Source: Rhizophagus irregularis (Eukaryota; Glomeromycota; Glomeromycetes; Glomerales; Glomeraceae). Taken from it: 64,000 nt of DNA. The stretch spans positions 1,550,001-1,614,000 of the forward strand of contig NC_089448.1 of assembly GCF_026210795.1 (NCBI RefSeq), read 5' to 3'. Positions within the stretch are counted from its first letter, which is position 1, and every line of letters begins with the position of its first letter. The translations under genes and the position numbers were made by a program. Below the pieces are notes generated by a model that was not told where the DNA came from, made no database searches, and saw only the letters and a list, made by a program, of their open reading frames with translations. This document shows positions 34,289 through 46,200 of the stretch, one piece after another.

Positions 34289-34559
34289 GGCCTATATCAG
34301 GTACCAAGATGCTTTAACAGAGTCATAGGACCATCTGGCATATTGGATATGCTGGAATCGCAGTACGGGACCACTATCCCTTGGTTATCTGAAGTCAAAT
34401 GACCATTTCTAGAACTCGCCATACCAGTCTACCAATGATCACATCTACCACCTCACCATTCAGTAGGCATCATTTCAGCTCCCCCTAAGGGTACGGGATC
34501 TTCAACGCAGTTGGTGGCTGCGCACGCAGTAATATTCGTAGTAAGGATCGTTGGCTGAA

Positions 34560-34627
34560 TGATCTGAACCTGCGTCCTATTGATTGGTCAGATCAATAGG
34601 AAGCTTAGGCCATTACACTAGGGATGC
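34560..34627 (-). tRNA. tRNA-like head of a retroposon (not a confident functional tRNA)
   Basis: On the minus strand a 7-nt acceptor-like arm (34621-34627) precedes an A box, TAGTGTAATGG (34610-34620), and a B box, GGTTCAGATCA (34560-34570), about 40 bp apart. Between them a 9-bp stem (34576-34600) closes a seven-base loop, CTGACCA, with T at the U33 position and GAC in the anticodon place. The 3' acceptor strand does not pair well and GC-rich non-tRNA sequence follows, so a SINE head is more likely than a functional tRNA-Val. Confidence 0.5.
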
Positions 34628-35100
34628 CAATCTCCTGGAAAGAAATTCTTTTAAATATTATACAGATCGGTGATGTTATTATAAGTCACGTGATATAACA
34701 TATGTTTGTTTATTTTTAAAAATTTTTCAAAAACGAGGGGGTGGTGTATGTTAAACAAACTATTAAATTGGAGTGGCCTTAACATGAGAAGTTGGTGTCA
34801 TTTTTCACTTGGAAATCTGCATATAACTATATCAAGGGTTCTTTATTTGGCAAGAAAGATATGTAAAACTGGAAAATGAGCATAGAGAACAAATAATAGT
34901 ATATGGCTGTGTGGTACATACAACAATGAATCAAAAAGGAACAAAAGCAATAAATGGCATAAATGGCATATCAATCTTTCTCGACCTGTCAAAATAATCC
35001 AAAACCTTTTCTATTACTACGCTATTTAATGAGCATTTTCGTCACAATTTAAACCTTTTTTTATGTTATTTTGAGATGAATAAAGCTTTTACAAAGCTCA
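34628..35100. other. spacer between nested elements and MULE relic
   Basis: Short coding-like fragments without an open frame are present (for example around 34780-35000). They may be earlier parts of the decayed element whose C-terminus is at 35107-35238. Confidence 0.35.
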
Positions 35101-35106
35101 TGTTAG

Positions 35107-35238
35107 ATGACATCTACTAATTCTAATGAAATTATTGGTGGACGAAATCAAAATAAATGTGGACTATGATATAATGTTGGATATAATCGTGCAACTTGTC
35201 CATCTAGTCCTGATAGAAAGAAAAGAAAAAAACAATAA
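35107..35238 (+). pseudogene. relic of a Mutator-like transposase C-terminus (zinc knuckle)
   Basis: The frame reads ...N-K-C-G-L-stop-Y-N-V-G-Y-N-R-A-T-C-P, then a short Lys/Arg-rich tail and a stop. It fits the zinc knuckle C-G-x-C-x4-G-H-N-x2-T-C-P that ends many MULE transposases. The second Cys has become TGA and the His has become Tyr. Nothing longer upstream could be reconstructed. Confidence 0.5.
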
Positions 35239-35245
35239 ATTGATG

Positions 35246-35298
35246 GCTCAAATTACTATTGTAAGCTGGCCGGTTTGAATTACAGTAGTAATTTGAGC
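35246..35298. repeat. 19-bp hairpin next to the MULE relic
   Basis: Arms 35246-35264 and 35280-35298 (GCTCAAATTACTA...) pair with one mismatch around a 15-nt loop. It could mark an element terminus or be a structured RNA end. Confidence 0.6.
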
Positions 35299-35299
35299 A

Positions 35300-38200
35300 C
35301 AGCGCCCTTCGGTTGCCAGAATGTGCCAAATAATTATAATAATGTAATTCAAATTTATGCAGTACTATTAAAAGGACGCGTATTAAAAAAATGTGTATTG
35401 CTAAAATTATTATTATTTTTTTTATTGATTTTTATACATACGTAAAATTTTAAATTTAATTAGTATTAATAAATTTGTGCGCACCCTGAAATTTTGCGCA
35501 GATGTGCAAAAAATAAAAACCGTATTTTTTTTTATATATTTTTATAAGAAAATGTATACTTCGTCAGTCGTATACTATTTTTCAAGCTGTAAACAAATAT
35601 GAAATTTTTTACATTTATCAATGATTTGCTCGATCACTTGATCATGTGATAATTAATAAGCCTGAGCGGAGATAGTTGACGATTAAAAAATTGATTAGAA
35701 ATATGAATTTATTTTAAAAACAATAACATTGGTTTTTACTGAGCAATGACTCCTATTCATGTTGAAAAACACAGTAAGAGAAATGCAAGTTGACTCATTA
35801 AATTTTAGAATTACTACTGCTAGCAAAGTAAAAAATGTAGAACATATTCTATTTTATAGGCAACATACACTATATCTAGGGATTTCTATGGATGTCAAGT
35901 AAGTAGTTCAGAGCTTATTGAAATTTACTTATTTTGAATATCATTTTCTCTTATAATAATATTAGTAAATCTCGTAATAATAATCTTTTAACCAAATTTA
36001 GTTAATGAAGCTGAGCAATTCAACTTGTCTATAATGAGAAATCAATAATTTTAGTTGGTAGGAACCGAATTTAGGAACTGGTTCAGTTCCAAAGTTCCAA
36101 AGTTCCAAAGTAGTTCAAAGCAATTGCTCATTTTGGAGATCATTTTTTCCTTATGAAAGGGAAGAGGAAAGGAGCAGGAAAAACAAAACATACACCCACA
36201 CATTCACACCACTCACATACATGATGTAAAGAACGGGATTTAAGAGAAATTCTAATAAAGAGAGAAGAAAACACGAAAAGAAGATTGAAAAAAGAAAACC
36301 TGACAATTAACTTACTAATTATTTGCTTCTTTCTTTCTTATTTAGTGTCTTATTTTTTGATGAAATGTTTGTTAACATTTCTTGTTTCTCTCCTTTTCAG
36401 ATGGATTGCAGGTATTTGGGTATTTGATTGCATGGGAATTTAGTAAGTGTTCACAAAATATTTACTAACATTTTGTTTTGCCTTTAGATGGATCTAGACA
36501 CGTAGATTTAGTTGAACTATTTCTTTTTTTGAGCAGCTAACTCTTCGGTCTTTCTGAATCTCTTTGGAAGTGTCAGTTTTTATATATTTTCGTAAGTAAT
36601 TTTTCCCTTTACTTATTTATATTAATAATCAATTACTTACACTTTGTTCTTTTTTCTTAGCTGAAATATGATACCATTATTTAAATCAGGTTTCCATCTT
36701 GTTATAGTTGTGTCACCAGGGTGCTATATCAACAGAAATTTAGTATGTTATAGTAGAGTAAAAAACAGACAATAGCCTTTTCCTATTTGGTAATCTGTCG
36801 TACTCTCTGAAATATAGTGGTACAATTTTTTTTTATATTTTTTAAAATAATGTGCCCCATAGACTCCCGGTCAAACGATCATCAAAACACTTGCAAAGTA
36901 TACTCTTTTTTGGTTGTGATCAACACGAAAAGTTTGCCTGCGAATTTAATATCTTAGATTTTAGATTATAGATTTAATAATAAGAATAATGAATCCTAAA
37001 TCTAAGAGTATAACGCCCACCCTCCCTCCTTATGAACCGATGGGCTATATATATTTTTTTTCCTTCATTTTTTTTCATTTTAAAAAAAAAAAAAATTTCG
37101 GGTTACTCTACGTATTACGCAATATTTACTTACGCAAAAAAAAAAAATTTTATTTTATACCCAATATAATTTATCAATTTATTCAACAAATCAAAAAAAT
37201 TTTCTTTATTGTCTTCATATATAAAAAATTACTCAATGTATTATGCAATATTTACAAAAAATAAAATAAAGAAAATTTTACGTATTACTCAATATATACT
37301 GTATTATATAATATAAAATTTGTCAATTTATGTAAAAATAAATAAACCCATATATTACTGCAATATAAAATTTATTTTTTTCATAAAAATTTTTCAAAAT
37401 TAACTTATTACGAAAATTATTACGAAAGATATATTTCATAAAAATTATTTTTTCTTCATAAAAATTTTACACATTACTCAATCAATCAATATATTTTCCA
37501 GTATAAAATTTATTTATTCATAAAAAAAATAATTTAAATCAAAGAAAAAAAACTGATCTTTATTTGTTTCCTATCTCTTTTTTTTTACTCATTTACTCAA
37601 TCAAATTTCATAATTTCATAATTTTTACATTTACATAAATAAATAAATCGAATAAATTCATGTAAAAAAACTGGTATAAAAACAAATTTTTTTTTCGTGA
37701 CTTTTATTTGACTGTTCTAATTTCCATAAAGGTATAAATAAATAAATAATTACAAAAAGGCAGATGATGTGGCTATAATACAAATATTATATTAATCAAA
37801 ATATAAATTATTTCCAAATATATAAGTTGTTTACGATATAATATAAATTTTTATATATTATCTATATAAAAAAAGGAAAGATTCGGATGATGTGGCTTAA
37901 ATAATTACAATATTACATAAATTACTCGTGCTTCTAAAAAAAAAAATCCTAAAATAGGTTTTTTTGCAGCGATCAGACTCCTTTATTTTATTATCGAAAA
38001 AAAAAAAATAGATCTTTAGTTAATCAAATCAAATAAAAATTTTTTTTAAAAAAAACGAATCTTTATTCTGGAGTGCAAGAATGATTATTAAAAAGAATCC
38101 ACTCTTTATCATATTTTTTTTAAAAACTTTAATAAAAAAATTCCTTATATTTTAATTGAAACATTTTTTTTAAGTCTTTTTTTTTAATTTTTTTAAATAA

Positions 38201-38441
38201 AAAAAAATTTCATGTAATTAAAATAAAAATAAAAATATTTCATGTCGTAAATTCATACATTTTGCATTTTTTTTTCTTCAAATTAAAACCCGATTATCAT
38301 TTCATCTATTTAATATTTGTATATAAATACTCTGATATTTTTTTTACTTAAAAAAAAAACGTATATTTATATTTTCAAATATACAGTTTTATTCTTAAAA
38401 AAAAAAAAATTACAATATCTTTTCTACCTCCTATATCTCTA
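35300..38441. other. AT-rich region with splice-like blocks at 36395-36665
   Basis: Around 36400-36665 three intron-like signals occur in a row (CTCCTTTTCAG; GTAAGTGTTC...ACTAAC...GCCTTTAG; GTAAGTAATT...TTTCTTAG), but the blocks between them contain stops in the frames I joined. A GGAACTGGTTCAGTTC patch at about 36077-36092 resembles the interior of the MITE at 63117-63541. From 37060 to 38420 the DNA is almost pure A/T with long homopolymers. Confidence 0.4.
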
Positions 38442-39167
38442 ATGCCAGCAAAGTTGAGTACGATATGCTACATTCACGATTCAACCCAGAGGTCGACAAA
38501 GGAATATAGTATAAAAGAAATAACTGGAATATCCAGACTGAGTGATGAAGACCCAACCAAAATCATATATCTAAAAATTAAAGCGTTTGTTCCATTGGAT
38601 AAAGAAATTGATACACAAATCGAAGAATTTGAAAATGGCCAGGTAATTTACTTGAGAGGTAAATTTATTGCCTGCAATGGATGGTATACGGTAATGTTAC
38701 TTATTTTTAGTTCAAAAAACAAAAATTAAAATAAAATAAAAATTAGTATCAAATTATTAATTTTGAAAAAATTGAATTAATAGGTCAACGCTACATCCAT
38801 TAAACCTATGCCAAGTCTTGATTTTGATATGATGCCAGCTGTAGGCATAAACATAATGGTGATGGGTTTGACCACTCAAACTGTTAAAAATGTAGGTGAC
38901 GAATCTGTTCTTGACTTTCACGTGGAAGAAAATCTTGGAAATAGAGAACCAAAGGATTTTTGGTTAGAGATGAGACATAATTCAAATATTAATTATTTGG
39001 CCAATAAAATTAATTCTATCAATCAAACCATGAGATCTACGATGGCAATTTTATCAGGCCTACTCTATTATCAAGAATCCATCATAGATACCAGCACAAC
39101 TGAAGAGTCTATACCTGGGAAACATATCTTGAAATTAGATGATATATCACTAATTTCTAGCAACTGA
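38442..39167 (+). CDS. hypothetical protein, possible tandem OB-fold ssDNA-binding protein
   Basis: Two exons (38442-38690 and 38784-39167) are joined by a 93-nt intron (GTAATG...TTAATAG) in phase 0, giving 210 residues. Exon 1 ends in V-I-Y-L-R-G-K-F...G-W-Y-T and exon 2 opens with V-N-A-T-S-I, a pattern reminiscent of an OB-fold strand. The later I-N-I-M-V-M-G-L-T-T-Q...F-H-V-E-E-N-L-G could be a second one. The OB-fold assignment is inference; I recall similar proteins as multicopy in Rhizophagus. The TGA at 39165-39167 may be premature: the same frame continues for about 60 codons with similar codon use, and a Ser/Thr/Arg-rich frame then runs on at 39200-39397. The C-terminus may be truncated. 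Confidence 0.6.
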
Positions 39168-39397
39168 CCTAATACGTCTGCTCAATCCATTAATCTACCA
39201 TGGTTGAACCAAGAGTCAACAAGTTCAAGGAACACACCTCGTACACCAAGAGGATCTACACCACGTTTAAAAGAGGTCGTGTTACACTTTCACAACTATC
39301 TTCCACCAGGAAGACTCGAAGCCAATCACTAGCATCCGCATTACAAGAAAACCCCCTTCCAACCATGACCCAAAACGAAACCTCTAGTGAAACTTAA
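39168..39397 (+). pseudogene. possible lost C-terminal tail of the preceding gene
   Basis: Directly after the TGA, the in-frame sequence reads P-N-T-S-A-Q-S-I-N-L-P-W-L-N-Q and then T-P-R-T-P-R-G-S-T-P-R. The +1 frame then continues T-L-S-Q-L-S-S-T-R-K-T-R-S-Q-S and ends at TAA 39395-39397. Base composition is C-rich and unlike the noncoding flank. One nonsense change and one frameshift would explain it. Confidence 0.45.
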
Positions 39398-42120
39398 ATA
39401 ATAAAATTTATTTTCTTATTCTTTTTTAAAAATATATATATATATATATTTTTAACCATATAATTGCTGAGCATAAAAAAGTCAATAATAAACAAAAAAG
39501 GTATCAGAGATTGCATAAAACTAATTTTCCTTTATTAAATATATAAAATTTTTCACATTAATTTTTAATTTATTGTATTTTTTTTTAAATAATAAATAAA
39601 ATTAAAACAATACATCAAATGAAACAATTTATTTTTCTTCATTATTCTAATGATGATTTACAACATTTATGATAATCTCGTTTAAACAAATGCATTCTTA
39701 CATTTCTAAAATTTATGTTTTAATATTAAAAAATAATATGCTCCGATCCCTGATTGTTGATCCCGTGATGCTATTAATTAATACACTCGAATTTGTCCCC
39801 ATCAGTCCCATGTTCTGTGGTGGGTACTAAAACAAAAAAAATACTGGCTAGTTGATCTCTTAAAAATCCATGGCTATCCAATTATAACAAGAGAAAGTTA
39901 AGTAATACAGTTAGTGTAAATCAAATCATTAGATGATTTTACATTAGTTAATATATTTAAATGTACTGTATTTTATATATTAAATATACATGTTAATAAA
40001 TTAATATTACTTTGTTTGTATGTATATAAACTTAATATCAATAAAGCATATATAAATCATTAAAAAAAAAAAAAAAAAAAAATAAATTAATATTACAATT
40101 ACGATAATAATATACTGTGACATTATTTCAACAATCTCAATGCGATGTTTTTAAGATTTATGTAATAATATAGTGTTAACACTGTAATGATATGCCATTA
40201 TTTTTACTGTTACTTAATGTAAGTATATTGTGACATATCATTATAGGAATATAAACTGGAATAATATTGGTATTTTATTGATACCATATCAGCATCATAT
40301 TAACATCAGAAAAAATTTTATAGTTTCTGCAAAGCTTTATGTTAATTTCCAAGTGTGGACCAGGCTGGATTGTAAAATAGTAGGGGTCAATGCAGACCTC
40401 TAGTTCTCTATCTGAAAATGACCTCTAAGTCACTATGTGCAATGTACTTGTAAATCAAATAGAATAAAGTTAATAAACTTTGGTTTATCAAGATAAATAA
40501 CTTATATGTAATAAACCAGCAAATATCTTTGGTGTAGCACCTTACATTGACCCAAAATATTTAAATCATATTAAAAAATAAAAGTCAGCTAAATACAATC
40601 AACTCATAAAAAATTTTACATTATTTATTTTTAATTTTATACATTAGAAATAATTTTATATACTTATTGGTATTTTGACAATTTATATTTATCGCCATTT
40701 TCAAAATGGTGTGTGCAACGTCGATCATCTGATTAAAAAAAATTCCCAGATTTTCACCGAATATTTTAAACCCAATATATGTTTCGCATTCTTTTCTAAC
40801 TATTACCCAAGATTCCCTGCCAGAACTTGCGTTAATAGGTTTGTTTACAGCTTTTCCTTGAGTTATAAGTCAATTTATTATGTACAGTTTTGAGTTTCTT
40901 TCGTCCAAAGTTTGAGATTATTGGCGATTATTGAGTTTACCATCAATAACTAATGATTTTTTCATTTTCTCTAAAACTTTAACGTTCTTACATTTTTTTT
41001 TCTATTCACAGATACCATTTTCTCTCTTTTTATAATAATTATAATCAATTACATTAATAGTGTTAATAAATTTTGTAAGTAATTTTAAATTTTTTGCCTA
41101 TTACGTTATATTGCATTATTATAAAATAATTTAGCATTTTTGGTTAATTAAAAGGTTTAGAAGGCTATATAAAGTTTTTCTGTAAATATTGGAACGTTTA
41201 GAATTTAGATTTGTTGAATTTTAACTGTGTATGCTTATTTTTATAATTTTATAACAATAGATATTTTATGCTTCAAAACAAGTTAAGAGTTAAGTTAAAA
41301 AATTAAATAAGTTATTTAACAGGTATAGTGTTGCTTAGACTAAAGTTTTATCAAGTTTAAATGGTTATTTTAAAAAATTCTAAACATTTTTATAATAATG
41401 ATATTGACTCTGTATTTATTTTCTCTTTATCTTTACAGAAATTCTATATGAAAATTTGGAATTTTTATATTGTAAAATTGAAGCCTTATGAGGATTTAAT
41501 TTGTAATTGTATAAAGGAGAGATTGAAATTATAAAACAAATAAAATTTTAAATAAAAATTATTTTTTTCGCGGAGCAATGATTTTTTTCACTTATTGTCA
41601 CATGACCGTTATAATATTTGATTGGCCAATTTTGTTTATTTTGATCATATGACCAATAATCATAATCAGTATTCGAATTTCATGCATGATCGAGCTGCAT
41701 ATACCATTTTGAAAACGGCGATAATAATTGAAAAGTTATGAATAAAAAAGATTTATTTAAATTACAAACTAAGAAATTTGTAAAATATTTACTACTCTAG
41801 CTTTAGTGTTTAAATAATTCTTAAAAAAGAATACAATATTTAATATTTGGATAAAATATAAAAAAAAAGGAATTATTTAAATTACAAACTAAGAATTTTG
41901 TAAAATATTTTACTAGTACTCTAACCTTAGTGTTTAAATAAATCCAAAAAGAAGAACAATTTCTGTTGAATGTATGATATCAAATATCACTTAAAAACTA
42001 CAAATCCTTTTTTGAAACACAAACTATTAGCTAGTTAATTATCATCTGTTTTAATATATAAATAATTAAATAAATAAAGTTAATTAATTTGCAAGATTAA
42101 TTTTTATATATCATAGCACA
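39398..42120. other. AT-rich intergenic region
   Basis: Contains a (TA)n microsatellite at about 39430-39450 and the small retroposed insertion at 40011-40080. No gene was supported; the frame at 40675-40893 has no features of interest. Confidence 0.45.
39995..40096 (+). mobile_element. short 5'-truncated retroposed insertion with 16-bp target duplication
   Basis: The direct repeat AATAAATTAATATTAC is perfect at 39995-40010 and 40081-40096. Between them lie 70 bp ending in a 19-A tract (40062-40080) with an AATAAA signal at 40040-40045. Target duplication, polyadenylation signal and poly(A) tail together are the signature of target-primed reverse transcription of an mRNA or LINE 3' end. Confidence 0.8.
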
Positions 42121-42123
42121 TAC

Positions 42124-43268
42124 CTAATAACCCCAATCTTCAATTATACAATCATTCAAATCTTCACTTTCACTTTCAAGAATTTCATTCAACATTTTAC
42201 TAGTAAAATTATGTAAGCAACTTGTATAATATGCTTTAGGATGAGATTTAGCAGCAAGATTGTTATGCCCAACTGGTGCATTTATAAATTCCATAATATT
42301 GCTTTTTAATTCTTCACTGACTTTATAAGGATGGAAAATCCAATTTTCAATAATTTTTAGTGCTTCTTTAGAAGATGGTCTTTTTAATGGATCTTCATTC
42401 CAACATTTTTTCATTAAATCTACATAACAATGTGGAGTATTTTCAATAATTTCAGGACGTTCACCTTTACAAATACTTAAACTAAGTTGAATATCATGTG
42501 CTCTATTATTAAATGGTGGTACTCCAGATGTAAGTTCCCACATAATCATAGAAAAACTATATATATCACTAGCTGGAGTATAAGATTTTCCTCTTAAAAC
42601 TTCAGGAGCCATAAATGGTATAACACCATAAATATCATTTTTCAAAAACGATTTTACAAGTTGACATGATCCTAAATCACTAACATAAATTTTGTCCTTA
42701 TTCTTATTATTATGATTTAAAATATTGCCATCATGAAAATCACAATGAATAATATTATGTTCATGCATATCATTAAGTCCAGAAATAATTTCGTACAACA
42801 TATATAATTTTTGGTTCCAATTATTTTCAACTATTCTTGGTAAATTTTCTCTTAAATTACCTTTATTTGCATAATCCATTACTACCATATATTTCAAAGT
42901 ATTTGGATCCTCTGTAAATCCATAAAAATATATAATATCATTCGAATATAAAATACTTGTATGATATTTCCACTATAAAAAATAATAATAATTATTAATA
43001 GAAATAAATCTTAATTTTAAATTAAAAATAGAAAATAATATACTATCATACTTCTTTTAAAAATTCATTTAAATTTTCATTTAAATTCTTATGGCATTTA
43101 AGAATTACTTCTTTGTCTTTATTATTCTTTAACCAAGTAGCTTTATATATAGTACCAAATCCTCCTTCATTAAAATATTCAACAGTTTTAAATTTGTTAT
43201 AAGGAATCCATTTTAATCTATTTTTAAGAATAAAATCATCCATAATTGCATTTCCACTTTTTCCAAAT
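42124..43268 (-). CDS. protein kinase (TKL-like), kinase-domain exons
   Basis: Two exons (43268-43052 and 42972-42124) are separated by a 79-nt GTATGA...TATAG intron in phase 0. From the internal methionine at 43243 the protein is 346 residues. It has the glycine loop N-E-G-G-F-G-T-I-Y (25-33), the ATP-binding lysine in V-I-L-K (about 49), the catalytic loop H-C-D-F-H-D-G-N, metal-binding D-L-G, A-P-E in the activation segment, D-I-Y-S-F-S-M-I-M-W-E-L, and C-W-N-E-D-P-L-K-R-P. HRD is replaced by H-C-D, so it is a non-RD kinase. The exon is open upstream of 43243 (F-G-K-S-G-N-A-I before M-D-D-F) to an acceptor at 43269. That S-G-N...I-D-D-F-I linker is usual in Rhizophagus kinases, so coding probably continues into the array at 43320-51960. 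Confidence 0.9.
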
Positions 43269-46200
43269 CTATAAATTTAAATAGTTAAAAATATATTATA
43301 ACTTGTATTACAATTAACTAAAATAAATTACTTACTCTAAAATTTAAATCAGAATTCAATGTAATATAGATCTTAGTTTTTGGATAAATATATAATAACC
43401 TATAATTTACAACTTACCAACTAAAGTGATAGATATTTTTTTAAATGAAAAAATTTAGTTAACAAATAAATATTATACAAACTTTATAACAATAGAAATA
43501 TAAATATCTTACAAGCTATATCATAAATAATTTTTTAAATAAAGAATTCAAGTTATATATAAATAAGTACTAATAATAGAATTAAATAAATAACTTGTAA
43601 CTTACAATCTATTAAATAAAGAAATTAGTTAGTTAAATTATATGTAAATAAGTAATAATAGAATTACATAAATAACTTACTCCCTATATTATTTAATAAT
43701 TTTTTAAATAAAGAAATTAGTTAGTTTAAATTATAATTATATAAATAAGATAAATAAGTAATAATAGAATTAAATAAATAACTTACTTCCTATATTATTT
43801 AATAATTTTTTAATAAAGAAATTAGTTAGTTTATAATAGAATTAAACAAATAACTTATAACTTACGATCTATTAAATAAAGAAATTAGTTAGTATAAATT
43901 ATATGTAAATATTAATAAGCAATAATAGAATTAAATAAATAACTTATGGCTTACCAGCTAAATAAATTACAAAATAATTTTTAAGATAAAGAAATTAGTT
44001 AGTTTAATTATATGTAAATATTATATAAATAAATAATAATAGAATTAAATAAATTAATTTATGAATTACCAACTAAAATAAATTACAAAATAATTTACAA
44101 ATAAAAAAATTAGTTAGTCTAAATTATATATAGTAATAATAGAATTAATAAATAACTTATGGCTTACAATCTATTTAAATAAAGAATTTAGTTAGTTTAA
44201 ATTGTAATATTATAAATAAGTAATAATAGAATTAGATAAATAACATATTATCTAATAATTTTTTAAATAAAGAAATTAGTTATTAAACAAATAACTTATA
44301 ACTTACAAACTATTAAATAAAGAAATTAGTTAGTTTAAATTTTATATGTAAATATTATATAAATAAGCAATAATAGAATTAAATAAATAACTTATTATGG
44401 CTTACCAGCTAAAACAAATTACAAAATAGTTTTTTAAATAAAGAAATTAATTAGTTTAATTATATGCAAATATTATATTAATAAGCAATAGTAATAGATA
44501 AATAACTTATGAATTACCAACTAAAACAAATTACAAAATAATTTTTAAATAAAGAAATTAGTTAGTTTAAACTATATATAATATTATATAAATAAGTAAT
44601 AATAGAATAAATAAATAACTTACTCTCTATATTATTAAATAATTTTTTAAATAAAGAATTAGTTAGTTTAAATTGTAATATTATAAATAAGTAATTTTTT
44701 AAATAATATGTATAAAATAATATTATAAAAATAAGTAATAATAGGATTAAACAAATAACTTATAACTTACGATCTATTAAATAAAGAAATTAGTTAGTTT
44801 AAATTGCATGTAAATATTATAACAATAAGTAAATAATCGAATTAAATAAATAACTTACATTCTATTAGTTAATAATTATAAATAAGAAATTAGTTAGTTA
44901 GTTATACGTAAGTATTATATAAATAAATAATAACAATAAAATTACAAAATAATTTTTAAATAAAGAAATTAATTAGTTATATGTAAATTATAAATAAATA
45001 ACAGTAGAATTAAATAAATAACTTATGACCTACCAACTAAAATAAATTATTTAATAATTTTTTAAATAAAGAAATTAGTTAGTTTAAATTATATGTAAAT
45101 ATTATAACAATAAGTAATAATAGAATTAAATAAATAACTTACGCCCTATATTATTTAATAATTTTTTAAATAAAGAAATTAGTTAGTTATATGTAAGTAT
45201 TATATAAATAAATATATTAATATTAAATAAATAACTTATGACTTACCAACTGCAAAATAATTTTTTAAATAAAGAAATTAATTAGTTATATGTAAATTAT
45301 AAATAAATAATAATAGAATATCTTACCTGCTATATTATTTAATAATTTTTAAATAAAGAAATTGGTTAGTTTAAATCATAAATAAATACTATTACATAAA
45401 TATGTAATAATAGAATTAAATAAATAACTTACGCCCTATATTATTTAATAATTTTTAAATAAAGAAATTGGTTAGTTTAAATTATATGTAAATATTATAT
45501 AAATAAGTAATAATAGAATTAAATGAATAACTTACATGCTATATTATTTAATAATTTTTTACATAAAGAAATAAGTTAGTTATATGTAAGTATTATATAA
45601 ATAAATAATAATATTATTAAATAAATAACTTATGACTTACCAACTAAATAAATTACAAAATAATTTTTTAAATAAAGAATTGATTAGTTATATGTAAATT
45701 ATAAATAAATAATAATAGAATTAAATAAATAACTTACACGCTATATTATTTAATAATTTTTTAAATAAAGAAATTAGTTCATTTAAATTATATGTGAATA
45801 TTACATAAAATAAGTAATAAAAGATCAAATAAATGACTTACTCCCTATATTATTTAATAATTTTTTAAATAAAGAAATAAGTTAGTTATATGTAAGTATT
45901 ATATAAATAAATAATAATAATATTAAATAAATAACTTATGACTTACCAACTAAATAGATTACAAAATAATTTTTTTAAATGAAGAAATTGATTAGTCATA
46001 TGTAAATTATAAATAGATAATAATAGAATTAAATAAATATTTTATGGCTTACCAGCTAAAATAAATTACAAAATAGTTTTAAAATAAAGAAATTAGTTAG
46101 TTTAAATTATATATGCAAATATTATAACAATGAGTAATAATAGAATTAAGATAAATAACTTACTCCCTATATTATATAATAATATTTTAAATAAAGAAAT

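Larger units (their letters stand above)
28960..34627 (-). mobile_element. tRNA-derived retroposon (SINE-like), split by two insertions
   Basis: On the minus strand a tRNA-like head (34560-34627) is followed by GC-richer DNA that runs to about 34297. It is interrupted by the MITE at 34138-34288, continues at 34037-34137, is interrupted by the hAT-like element at 29142-34028, and resumes to about 28960. Both insertions have perfect 8-bp target duplications, so removing them rejoins a contiguous sequence of roughly 600 bp. Its composition differs sharply from the surrounding AT-rich DNA. I found no clear target duplication for the retroposon itself and its 3' limit is approximate. Confidence 0.55.

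Noticed and set aside
34560-34627. Functional tRNA-Val
   Set aside because: The acceptor stem does not pair, the 3' end runs into non-tRNA sequence and an unusually long 9-bp anticodon stem is present; a retroposon head fits better.
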